Below are positions 31,901-42,372 of a DNA stretch of 64,000 nt, piece after piece (the first letter of the stretch is position 1; the number at the start of each line of letters is the position of its first letter). The stretch lies in assembly GCA_019918135.1 (NCBI GenBank), contig WBZZ01006702.1:12501-76500 (forward strand). Reading direction: 5' to 3'. A program made the position numbers and the translations under genes. This DNA is from Paulinella micropora (Eukaryota; Cercozoa; Imbricatea; Euglyphida; Paulinellidae). The notes under the pieces are model-generated. The model saw only the letters and a program-made list of their open reading frames with translations, ran no database searches and was not told where the DNA came from.

Positions 31901-33597
31901 CGCGCCCCTACCCTCCCCTTCCCTCTAGCTCCCGATCCTCAGACGAGGGACTAGACAATTCATACTCTCCCCCCCCTTCCCTCCTTTCATATTTTTCTGA
32001 CATTGCGCACGGTGGCCGAGCTATGACACTGACAAGAAGCCGTCGGGGTAAGCGAGGGGCTCTTGTCCTCCTGGCACACATGACCACGGGGGCAGTACCA
32101 TTCGCCGCAGGTCGTGCTGGAGCACGGTGCTCTGCTCTTAGTTTTCAGTGCCCGAGTGTACGACCGTCGAACTGTAATTCAGCGTACATTACGTTTTTTT
32201 GGCGCGGCCCCTGCCCTGTCCCTCTCCCGCTCCCTGTTCTCAGTGCCAATATAAAACTTTGTCAGGGATTTCTTTTTAATTTTTTTTGTACACCGGCGAA
32301 GCGCGCCCCTGCCTCTTCCCTCTGCAAGATCTGCGGAAATATCTGCGGGAATATGAAAAGTGGAAAAGAATTTTTTTTTGGAACGCGTTTGCACGCGCTC
32401 TGAGGAGGGACGATGGGAGGGGAAAGATAGCAGTGGACAGGGGGAACAGAGGGACGAGAGGGAGCTCACCCCGCCCCCTTCTTCCCCCCTTCCTCTTCCT
32501 CCCTCCTTCCCCCTTTATTTTTCCCCTGCCCATCTGTTTTTCTTGTTGTCGGACAAAAAAAATTCCCGCAGATCTTTTCATATTTTTCTGACCTTGCGCA
32601 CGGTGGTCGAGCCATGGCACGGACAGGATACTTTCGGGGGTAGTGAGGCCCCTGTCCTCCTGGCACATTGACCACGGGGGCAGTACCATCCGCCGCAGGG
32701 TCGTGCTGGTGCACGGTGCTCCGCTCATAGCTTTCAGTGCCCCAAGTATAAGACAGTCGAGCTTTAATTCAGCGTAAATTCGTACATTCTTAGCGCCCCC
32801 TCCCCTCTCCCCTCCTCTGAGCCCAGGGGGGCTCAAGGCGCCCCCCCCTCCCTCTGCAAGATCTGCGGAAATAGGAACAAAATGAAAAGTGGAAAAAAAA
32901 AATTTTTAGAACGCGTTTGCACGCGCTCTGAGGAGGGACAAGAGGAGGGGGGGATAGCAGGGGACAAGGGAAACAGAGGGACGAGAGGGAGGACGAGGGG
33001 AAGCACACCCCGCCCCTCCCTGTTACCTGTACACGTTCTCAGTACCAAGATTAAAATTTTTTCTTTCAGTAATTTTTTCTCGCGTGGTTTCTTCTTGTAC
33101 ACCGGCGAAGCGCGCCCCTACCCTCCTTTCATATTTCTCTGACCTTGCGCACGGTGGCTGCGCTATGGCACGGACAGGAAGCCGTCGGGGTAAGTGAAGG
33201 GGCTCTTGTCCTCCTGGCACATTGACCACCGCCCATCCATTCGCCGCAGGTCGTGCTGGAGCACGGTGCTTTGCTCCTAGTTTTCAGTGCCAGAGTGTAA
33301 GACTGTCGAGCTTTAATTCAGCGTAAATTACGTTTTCCTGGCGCGGCCTCCGCCCTTTCCCTCTCCCTCTCCCTATTCTCAGTGCCAAGATTGAAATCTT
33401 GTCAGTAAAACTTTTTATTAAATTTTTCTTGTACACCGGCGAAGCGCGCCCCTGCTCCTCCTTCCCTGCCTCTCCCCTATGCAAGGATATGCGGAAATAT
33501 CTGCGGGAATATGAAAAATGGAAAGCAACAATTTTTTTTGGAACGCGTTTGCACGCGCTCTGAGGAGGGACAAAAGGAGGGGGGGAGGAATAAGCAG

Positions 33598-34315
33598 ATG
33601 ACAAAGGTGAGAGGGGCGACGAAGGTGAGAGGGGAGACGAAAGTGAGAGGGGCGACGAGAGTGAGAGGGGCGACGAGAGTGAGAGGGAGGGGGGGGACGT
33701 CTTCCTCACGGCGGCCCAGCCGAGCGTCTGTGTGGGATTTTCTTTTTGCGCAAGTAGATTTTGGCGCCAAATTGGCGCTTACGGCCGTTTCCCCGGGAAA
33801 GCTAAGACGTACTGCCCGGCTGGACCGTATCACGCACCCTACCTCCGGACGGCACAATTTGGCGCCAAATTTAGCTGCGGCCGTTCCGGAGGCTAGCAGA
33901 GAAATCGGACGCTTTCCCGCGGGGGAGAAACCCGCGGGCCTTTTACTCACACGAAAATGTTTTTCGGCCCTCTCAACTTCCCTAGAGGCAGGGAGGTGCA
34001 GAGCAAAGGGGAGCGGGGCGACAAAGGTGAGAGGGGCGACAAAGGTGAGAGGGGCGACAAAGGTGAGAGGGGCGACGAAGGTGAGAGGGGCGACGAGAGT
34101 GAGAGGGAGGGGGAGGACGTCTTCCTCACGGCGGCCCAGCCGAGCGTCTGTGTGGGATTTTCTTTTTGCGCAAGTAGATTTTGGCGCCAAATTTGCGCTT
34201 ACGGCCGTTTCCCCGGGAAAGCTAAGACGTACTGCCCGGCTGGACCGTATCACGCACCCTACCTCCGGACGGCACAATTTGGCGCCAAATTTAGCTGCGG
34301 CCGTTCCGGAGGCTC
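33598..34315. repeat. 18-bp minisatellite plus ~210-bp palindrome-flanked unit, two tandem copies
   Basis: An 18-bp unit (GACAAAGGTGAGAGGGGC and variants) is followed by a block from GACGTCTTCCTCACGGCGG to GGCCGTTCCGGAGGCT. The block contains two palindromes of TTTGGCGCCAAA type about 100 bp apart. Copies start at 33697 and 34115. The same structure occurs at 41.26-42.37 kb. Frames stay open on both strands because the unit lacks stops; one frame reads collagen-like GERGDKGERGDK. I treat this as repeat DNA, not a gene. Confidence 0.8.
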
Positions 34316-34924
34316 AAGGAGCAGGAGGGAGGGGGAGGGGAAGGGCGCAGAAGCTGCAAAAGAAATAAATACATGCAACGCCTCCACAGGTCGGCCTCCC
34401 CTCTGTGCATATTTTTCTGACCCTGTGCACAGTGGCCGAGCTATGGCACGGACAGGACGCAGCCGGGGTAGTGGGGCTCTTGTCCTCCTAGCACATTGAC
34501 CACCGCCCATCCATTCGCGCAGGGTCGTGCTGGAGCACGGTCCTGCGCTACTAGTTTTCAGTGCTCAAGTGTAGGACCGTCGAGTGGGCCGGATGCTGCG
34601 GCAGCCTGAGAGTGCCGTTGCAAGTGTCAAGTGCAATGCCTTGTCGAGCTTTAATTCAGCGTAAATTACGTTTTCTTGGCGCGCCCCTGCCTCTTCCCTC
34701 TGCAAGATCTGCGGAAATATCTGCGGAAATATGAAAAGTGGAAAAAAAATTTTTTGGGGATGGGTTTGCACACGCAAACAAAGGAGGGAATAGCAGGGGA
34801 CGACGGGAACAGAGGGGAGGGAGGGGAGCAAAGGGGAGCACTCTCCTCCCCCTTCTTCCCCCCTTCCTCTTTCTCCTCTCCCTCCCTCCCCCCCCCCTTT
34901 CATTTCCCCCCGTTTGTTTCTTTG

Positions 34925-35200
34925 GTTGTCGGGCAAAAAAAAAATTCCGCAGATCTTTTCATATTTTTCATATTTTTCTGACCTTGCGCACGGTGGCCGA
35001 GCCATGGCACGGACAGGACGCCGTCGGGATTGTGAGGCCCTTGTCCACCTGCTACATTGACAACCGCCCGTCCATCCGCCGCAGGGCTGCGCTGGAGCAC
35101 AGTGCGCAAGATCTGCGGAAATATCTGCGGAAATATGAAAAGTGGAAAGAAATTTTTTTTTTGGGATGCGTTTGTACGCGCAAACAAGGGACGAGGGGGG
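34925..35200. repeat. Foldback (MITE-like) element, representative copy
   Basis: The left arm holds TTCCGCAGATCTTTTCATA and CCTTGCGCAC; the core holds CCATGGCACGGACAGGACG; the right arm starts GTGCGCAAGATCTGCGG and holds AAATATGAAAAGTGG. The arms pair imperfectly over about 80 nt. A second inner palindrome of TTTGYRCGCGCAAA form lies at the distal right arm. Confidence 0.7.
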
Positions 35201-35497
35201 GGGGGGGGTAGCAGGGGACGACGGGAACAGAGGGAAGGGAGGGGGGCGGGGGGGAGCATTCCCCTGCCCCTTCTTCCCCCCTTTCATTCCCCCCTGTTTG
35301 TTTCTTTGGTTGTCGGGCAAAAAAGATTTCCGCAGATCTTTTCATATTTTTCATATTTTCCTGACCTTGCGCACGGTGGCCGAGCCATGGCATGGACAGG
35401 ACGCCGTCGGGATTGTGAGCCCCTTGTCCACCTGCTACATTGACCACCGCCCGTTCATCCGCCTCAGAGCTGCGCTGGAGCACAGTGCGCAAGATGT

Positions 35498-35715
35498 AAA
35501 CAACTAACATTCTGTACTTTTGTTCTTTAGTAAAAGTCGGCGGGGCCGGGCCGTGTCAATATGGACAAGTGGGAAGTAATCTTTATTGGAAAATGCGTAC
35601 AAAAATAGATACAGCAAAAAAAAGAAATCGCCGACAGCAAGAAAGGTTGTAGAGAGAGAGATGCCAAGATTAAAGCTTTGTCAAAAAAAATTTTATTAAT
35701 TTTTTTGTAAATTCT
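35498..35715. repeat. ~195-bp unique-looking repeat, copy 2
   Basis: The partner of 28716-28910, differing by only a few bases. The junction with the preceding foldback core is the same in both copies, so a unit larger than the repeat was duplicated. Confidence 0.8.
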
Positions 35716-36911
35716 TAGCGCCCCTACCCTTTCTCTTTCCCTCTCCCTTTCTTAGTTCTCAACGTTAAGTGCAAGACCGTCGAACTTTAATTCAGCGTAC
35801 ATTACGTTTTCTTGGCGCGGCCCCTGCCCTGTTCCTCTCCCGCTCCCTGTTCTCAGTGCCAATATTAAAACTTTGTCAGGTATTTCTTGTAAATTTTTTT
35901 TGTACGTTCTTAGCGCGCCCCCGCCTCTTCCTTCTGCAAGATCTACGGAAATATCTGCGGAAATATGAAAAGTGGAAAAGAAATTTTTTTGGATCGCGTT
36001 TGCACGCGCTCTGAGGAGGGACGATAAGAGGGGAAAGATAGCAGTGGACAGGGGGAACAGAAGGGACGAGAGGGAACACACCCCGCCCCCTTCTTCCCCC
36101 CTTCCTCTTTCTCCCTCCTTCCCCTTTCTTTTCCCCCTCCCCGTCTGTTTTTCTTGTTGTCGGGCAATTTCTTTTTCTTTTTTCATATTCCCGCGGATCT
36201 TGCGCACGGGGGCAGTACCATTCGCCGCAGGGTCGTGCTGGAGCACGGTGCCCTGCTCCTAGTTTTCAGTGCTCAAGTGTACGACCGTCGAGTGGGCCGG
36301 ATTGCTGTGGCAACCCGAGGGTGCCGTTGCAAGTGTCAAGTGTAAGACTTTGTCGAGTTTTAATTCAGCGTGGACTTTTCTTGCACTTTCTTGGCGCGCC
36401 CCTGCCCTCCCGATTCTCAGACAGTCGGGGGGCGGGGGAAAAGCACATCCCCCCCCTCTTGTTCCTCCCCTTTCTCTTCCTCCCCCCCTTCTCCCCTTCC
36501 CCCGTCTGTTCCCTTTGTTGTCGGACAAAAAAAATTCCCGCAGATCTTTTCATATTTTTCTGACCTTGCGCACGGCGGTCGAGCCATGGCACGGACAGGA
36601 CTCTTTCGGGGTAGTGAGGTCCTTGTCCTCCTGACACATTGACCACCGCCCATCCATTCGCGGCAGGTCGCTAGAGCACGGTGCTCTGCTCTTAATTTTC
36701 AGTGCCCGAGTGTACGACCGTCGAGCTTTAATTCAGCGCATTCTTTTTCGCACTCTCTTGGCGCCCTTACCCCCCTCCCCTCCCTCCCGCTCCCCCTTTC
36801 CCTGCTCCTTGAGCCCCCGGGCTCAGGGGGCTCAGAGGAGGGAAGGGGATGTGCCGCGTGCTGCCCTTTCTCTCTCCCAGCTGCCTGCTGGTCTCTGGGC
36901 GGTTTGCTTTC

Positions 36912-37420
36912 CTAGATTTCAATCCAATCCGGAATGGTTTCAATAAGCTCTTTTGCTAATCTAGAATTCATTTCAGAGTCCGGGGCAGAATCCGGCTCGT
37001 GCGAGCCAGCGTCCTCCGCGTGTTCGTTATATTTTTGAACGGTCTCGGGGGCCTGGCTGGCAACCGTTGATAGCTCCACACCAACCCTGGCCCGCTTCCG
37101 CACCTTGAACGTAACCTCGAACTCCCTCCCTTTTAGCTCCGCCAGTGCTGTTCGCTCTTTTGCCAGTTCGGAACAAAGTTCTCTAGTGATACCATCATGA
37201 ATCGCGCGTTTGTATCTTCTTCTGCCCGGACGCCAAGACACATGATAAGCTAACTCTTGTTCTAAGCGTTCAACGGTGGCCTGCTGTTGCGCAACTTCGG
37301 GGGCTAGGCTTTTCATCGCGTCGGTCACCGCAGCGCATAGTTCCCCCTTGCACCAGGCCACGACGTTCGCGCCTGTGTAACTAGCTTCAAGCCTTAAAAT
37401 AGTCTCCCCCTTTTTTTGCG
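36912..37420 (-). CDS. Coiled-coil protein, longest member of a local family
   Basis: The frame is open from about 37420 to the stop at 36912, with no ATG near its beginning. Residues include ETILRLEASYTGANVVAWC, a heptad helix (VAQQQATVERLEQELAYH), a basic linker (RPGRRRYKRAIHDG), a second helix (CSELAKERTALAELKG), a basic patch (FKVRKRARVG) and an acidic tail ending ETIPDWIEI. Fragments of the same gene lie at 25.9, 27.6, 39.2 and 46.2 kb, all on the minus strand. I do not recognise the family. The spread of copies suggests it is carried by, or was hit repeatedly by, the repeats around it. Confidence 0.5.
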
Positions 37421-39149
37421 TGTGTGCCTGGAGGGCCAGGGGGGATGCAACCCTCTTGCCCTTTTCTTTGCTCTCTCCCTTTCTTTTCCCTTCCCCCGTC
37501 TGTTCCCTTTGTTGTCAGGCAAAAAAAAATTCTTTCCATTCATCATATTTTCCTGACCTGGCGTACGGTGGCCGAACCATGGCACGGACAGGACGCCGTC
37601 GTCGTCATCGGGGTAGCGAGACTTTTTTCCTCCTAGCACATTGACCCCCGCCCATCCATCCGCCGCAGGGTCGTGCTGGAGCACGGTGCCCCTAAGTGTA
37701 AGACCTTCGAGCTTTAATTCAGCGTATTCTTTTTCGCACTCTCTTGGCGCCCCTCCCCCCCCTGAGTTCGGGGGGCTCAAAGAGCAGGGGAGGGGAAGGG
37801 GGAAGGGTGGATGGCGCAGAGCTACGAACAAAATAAATACATGCAACGCCTCCACTAATCCCACCCCCCCCCCGGCCCCTTCCTCTCTTAGTCTTCGGTG
37901 CCAAGATTACATCTTTGTCCTGGATTTTAATTTTTTTTGTACATTTTTTTAGCGCGCCCCTGCCCTCCCGCTCCCGCTCCCGATTCTCAGACAGTGAGGG
38001 AGGACGGGGGGGACAGCACATCCCGCCCCCTTTTTCCCCCCGTCCGTTCCCTTTTTTTCCACTCTTCATATTTCTCCGACCTTGCGCACGGTGGCCGAGC
38101 GATGACACTGACAGGACGCCGTCGGGGGTAGTGAGGCTTTTGTCCTCCTAGCACATTGACCACCGCCCATTCATCCGCCGCAGGGTCGTGCTCGAGCACG
38201 GTGCGCAAGATCTGCGGAAATATCTGCGGGAATATGAAAAGTGGAAAAGAAAATTTTTTTGGAACGCGTTTGCACGAGCAAACAAGGGACGAGGGGAGGG
38301 GGGGGGGGTAGCAGGGGACAAGGGGGAACAGAGGGACGAGAGGGGGGGGGGGGGGGGGGCGGGGAGGGGGATCACACCCCGCCCTCCCTATACACGTTCT
38401 CAGTGCCAAGATTGAAATTTTGTCAGTAATTCTTTATTTTTTCCTGTACACCGGCGAAGCGCGCCCCTACCTTCCCCTTTCCCTCTTACCGACGGGGAGA
38501 GGAGGGTTTGGAAAGACAGATTGATCCTCCCCAACCCCCTTCCTCTCTTAGTTTTCAGTGCCGAAGATTAAAACTTTGTCAATGATTTCTTTTTTCGCGT
38601 GATTTTTTTACATTCTTGTCCTCCTAGTTTTCAGTGCCCCCCAGTGTAAGACCGTCGAGCTTTAATTCAACGTATTCTTTTTCGCACTCTCTTGGCGCGC
38701 GAGTAGAGCACAGACGGTGCCAGCCAGGGTTCTAACATAGGCTACCGCAGCAACATGACGTGGACCGGATGCTGCGGCAGCCTGATGATGGGTGCCGTTG
38801 CAAATGTCAAGTGCAATGCCTTGTCGAGCTTTAATTTAGCGTAGACTTTTCTCCATCTCCTAATTCTCAGTGTCAAGTGTAAGACCGCCGAGCTTTAATT
38901 CAGCGCATTTTTTTTCGCACTCCCTTGACGCCCCTACCCCTCCCGCTCCCGATTTCCCCTTTCCCTGCTCCTTGAGCCCCCCGGGCTCAGGGGGCTCAGA
39001 GGGGGGGAAGAAAGAAGGGGGGAGGGGGGGCGGCGCCCCCCCCCTCCCCCATTGGTGGGCTCCAAAAAAGGTTTACTTATTTTTGCCCCTCCGCTCCGAG
39101 GAGGGAGGAAGATGTGCCGCGTGCTGCCCTTTCTCTCTTCCAACTGCTT

Positions 39150-39260
39150 GCCGGTTCGGAACGAAGTCTGTTACAGATGTCAGCATGAATCGCGTGTTTG
39201 TATCTTCTGTAGCCCGGGCGCCAAGCTTCATTAGCCGCTAACTCTTGTGCTAAGCCATGG
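39150..39260 (-). pseudogene. Coiled-coil gene family, central fragment
   Basis: It reads QELAANEAWRPGYRRYKHAI then CNRLRSEP on the minus strand, equivalent to the basic linker of the 36.9 kb gene. It is joined on one side to a foldback core (39257) and on the other to the 3'-flank repeat. Confidence 0.5.
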
Positions 39261-39653
39261 CACGGACAGGACGCCGTCGGAGTAGTGAGGCTTTTGCCCT
39301 GGCGATGGACCACCGCCCGTCCATCCGCCGCAGGGTCGTGCTGGGGGCACGGTGATCCGCTCCTAGTTTTCAGTGCTAATTCAGCGTGGACTTTTCTTGC
39401 ACTTTCTTGGCGCCCCACTCTCCCTGTCCCTTCCCTCTCCCTCTTGGTTCCCAGAGAAAACGGACATTTCCCGAGGGTTTGCTTCCAAGGGGCACCTAGC
39501 TTTCGATGCTGAAATTGAACGGGAAAACCGGACGCTGACCAAATCGGCAGTCTTGGGGAAGAGACAGACATGCTTGTCGAAGTTTTGACTTTTAATAACA
39601 AAAAAATCAAGGCGGGGTCCCCCAAACTCAATAAAAAAAACTATAAGACAACA

Positions 39654-40256
39654 TTAGCCCCGCCAGCCGTTGATGCCGTCCCACAGCAGGTCTATGTCGC
39701 GCAAATAACGACGCGGCATCCAACATTCCGCCTCCTCCCGCATGTAATCTGTATCACCCTTCATGGCCAGCAGCCTGCCCGCGTAGCGGAACTTGGCGCT
39801 CGCTTTCTCCCACACGGCTTGCGCTGCCGGGTTAGGGCCCTCCAGGGGCAGGTCCGCGCGCACCGGGTCTAGCTTCAACATGTCGATGACTGCTTCGTGC
39901 AGGAACGCCCTGGCCTTGATGGTCGGGTTCGTGAACTGCCCCTCGAAAATACGCCGCAACGTCAGGTAGTTGTGGGTCACTCGCCGGTCCACTGCCTCTT
40001 TCAACGCAAAGTTTCGGACGGCATAACACTTGTTCTTGTGCTCTGCCCGCCAGTGCTTTTTCTGGCAGTCGCGGTCACAGTACAGGTGCAACCTACAGCG
40101 CCGGCACGCTTTCAGCGGTTGTGTTTCAGAGTCCGGGCGCCGGCACGTCGCACACGCCAGGACGTCAAGCACGGGGTCCGGCTCGACAACAGGTGCAAGA
40201 GTTGCAATTGGCACTTGGGTAGACGCGACGTCTGCTGTCTCGGTCTTGCCCTCCAT
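39654..40256 (-). CDS. MYND-type zinc finger protein
   Basis: 200 residues from ATG 40256. The MYND pattern is complete: C35-x2-C38, C51-x2-C54, C60, C64 (YCDRDCQKKHW), H73 and C77. MYND fingers bind proline-rich peptides and occur in transcriptional repressors and SMYD-type proteins; no SET domain is present. The remaining ~120 residues (LTLRRIFEGQFTNPTIKA ... DIDLLWDGINGWRG) are helical and unassigned. It is a single-exon, GC-rich gene in good codon order, and the only clearly intact gene in the repeat region. It is flanked by a foldback core at 39257 and a G/C palindrome at about 40370-40399. Confidence 0.8.
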   Translation of the reverse strand: MEGKTETADVASTQVPIATLAPVVEPDPVLDVLACATCRRPDSETQPLKACRRCRLHLYCDRDCQKKHWRAEHKNKCYAVRNFALKEAVDRRVTHNYLTLRRIFEGQFTNPTIKARAFLHEAVIDMLKLDPVRADLPLEGPNPAAQAVWEKASAKFRYAGRLLAMKGDTDYMREEAECWMPRRYLRDIDLLWDGINGWRG

Positions 40257-40624
40257 TTTTGGTCAAAAGAAAGGTACAAAGACTTGCACTTCTACAATGC
40301 GGACTTGCCCTCCCCCCCCCCCCCCTTCCCGAAGGGGAAGCAGGGGAAAGAAATGGCAAGGGGAAGAGAAGGGGGGGGTGGGGACGCCCCCCCCCCCTCT
40401 TCCCTCGAGCTTTAATAAAGAAATTCTTTTTCGTACTTTCTCGGCGCCCCTTTCTCTTTTTTGTTTCTGGCATGAAATTTGTCGCCAAATTTCGAGTGTG
40501 TGCATGTTTCCTCGGAAAAAGCTACCGGCCGACTCTCCTAGTTCTCAGTGCCAAAGATTAAAACTTTGTCAGGGATTTTTCTTCGCATGGTTTCTTTCTT
40601 GTACATTCTTACTGCAGCCGTTGC

Positions 40625-40885
40625 GAGCTATCGTGTGTTAGTATACTTGGTTGGCCAGCGCCGCTAGCGTGAGGATCACACGCAAGGCAGGCAGGGGTAG
40701 TATAACTGACGGATTGGTCGTTGGAAAGGGAACGCGTGTCACGGCGGGAGTTAGCCATGACGGATACCGTTTTGCGGCTGGCCTCGTCGCCCAAACCCCA
40801 CGGGCGCCGAGAGGGCGACGCTGCTGGTCCGTGCAGGCCGTCTGGCCGCCGCCCGATATCGCGCGAGATACCCGGGACAAGAGCC
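40625..40885. other. Non-repeat island within the array
   Basis: About 260 nt that match none of the recurring modules. Open on both strands (plus: SITDGLVVGKGTRVTAGV), with normal GC composition. It may be a fragment of a gene, but no family is recognised and the strand cannot be decided. Confidence 0.35.
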
Positions 40886-41261
40886 GCCCTCTCCTAATTC
40901 TCAGTGTCAAGTGTAAGGCTTTGTCGAGACTTGTTTAATAATTTCTTTTGGGGTCACTCTCCCGCTCCGCTCCCGATTCCCGTCTGTTCCCTTTGTTGTC
41001 GGGGTTGTGAGGCTCTTGTCCTCCTGGCACATTGACCACGGGGCCAGTGCCAAGATTAAAACTTTGTCAGGGATTTTTTTATTAATTTCTCCGTGTACAC
41101 CGGCGAAGCGCGCCCCTACCCCTCTTTCTCTCTCCCCTCTGCAAGGATATGCGGAAATATCTGCGGACATATGAAAAGTGGCAAGCAACAATTTTTTTTG
41201 GAACGCGTTTGCACGCGCTCTGAGGAGGGACGAGGGGAGGGGGGGAGGAATAACCAGAGGA

Positions 41262-42372
41262 CAAAGGTGAGAGGGGCGACGAAAGTGAGAGGGGCGACGA
41301 GAGTGAGAGGGAGGGGGAGGACGTCTTCCTCACGGCGGCCCAGCCGAGCGTCTGTGTGGGATTTTCTTTTTGCGCAAGTAGACTTTGGCGCCAAATTGGC
41401 GCTTACGGCCGTTTCCCCGGGAAAGCTAAGACGTACTGCCCGGCTGGACCGTATCACGCACCCTACCTCCGGACGGCACAATTTGGCGCCAAATTTAGCT
41501 GGGGCCGTTCCGGAGGCTAGCGGAGAAATCGGACGTTTTCCCGCGGGGAAGAAACCCGCGGGCCTTTTACTCACACGAAAATGTTTTTCGGCCCTCTCAC
41601 CCTCCCTAGAGGCAGGGAGATGCAGAGCAAAGGGGAGCGGGGCGACAAAGGTGAGCGGGGCGACGAAAGTGAGAGGGGCGACGAGAGTGAGAGGGAGGGG
41701 GAGGACGTCACGGCGGCCCAGCCGAGCGTCTGTGTGGGATTTTCTTTTTGCGCAAGTAGATTTTGGCGCCAAATTTGCGCTTACGGCCGTTTCCCCGGGA
41801 GAGCTAAGACGTACTGCCCGGCTGGACCGTATCACGCACCCTACCTCCGGACGGCACAATTTGGCGCCAAATTTAGCTGGGGCCGTTCCGGAGGCTAGCG
41901 GAGAAATCGGACGTTTTCCCGCGGGGAAGAAACCCGCGGGCCTTTTACTCACACGAAAATGTTTTTCTGCCCTCTCACCCTCCCTAGAGGCAGGGAGATG
42001 CAGAGCAAAGGGGAGCGGGGCGACAGAGGGGAGCGGGGCGACAAAGGTGAGAGGGGGCGACAAAGGTGAGAGGGGGCGACAAAGGGGAGCGGGGGCGACA
42101 AAGGTGAGAGGGGCGACGAAAGTGAGAGGGGCGACGAGAGTGAGAGGGGCGACGAGAGTGAGAGGGAGGGGGAGGACGTCTTCCTCACGGCGGCCCAGCC
42201 GAGCGTCTGTGTGGGATTTTCTTTTTGCGCAAGTAGATTTTGGCGCCAAATTTGCGCTTACGGCCGTTTCCCCGGGAAAGCTAAGACGTACTGCCCGGCT
42301 GGACCGTATCACGCACCCTACCTCCGGACGGCACAATTTGGCGCCAAATTTAGCTGGGGCCGTTCCGGAGGC
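41262..42372. repeat. 18-bp minisatellite plus palindrome-flanked unit, three tandem copies
   Basis: Units start at about 41325, 41705 and 42175, each with the CACGGCGGCCCAGCCGAGCG block, the paired TTTGGCGCCAAA palindromes and the CCCCGGGAAAGCTAAGACG segment. The minisatellite between them varies in copy number. The last unit ends in the same AAATAAATACATGCAACGCC module as at 34.36 kb, so the 33-34 and 41-42 kb blocks are copies of one another. The open frame of 444 codons is not taken as a gene. Confidence 0.8.

Noticed and set aside
33511-34368. Long open frames with collagen-like GERGDKGER or KVRGATKVRG repeats (also 41093-42427 and the antisense frame)
   Set aside because: They are open on both strands and in several frames because the 18-bp unit and its companion block lack stops. 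No start context or domain supports translation.
41262-42372. CRISPR array
   Set aside because: Repeats are directly adjacent or separated by near-identical blocks; there are no unique spacers of constant length and no cas genes.
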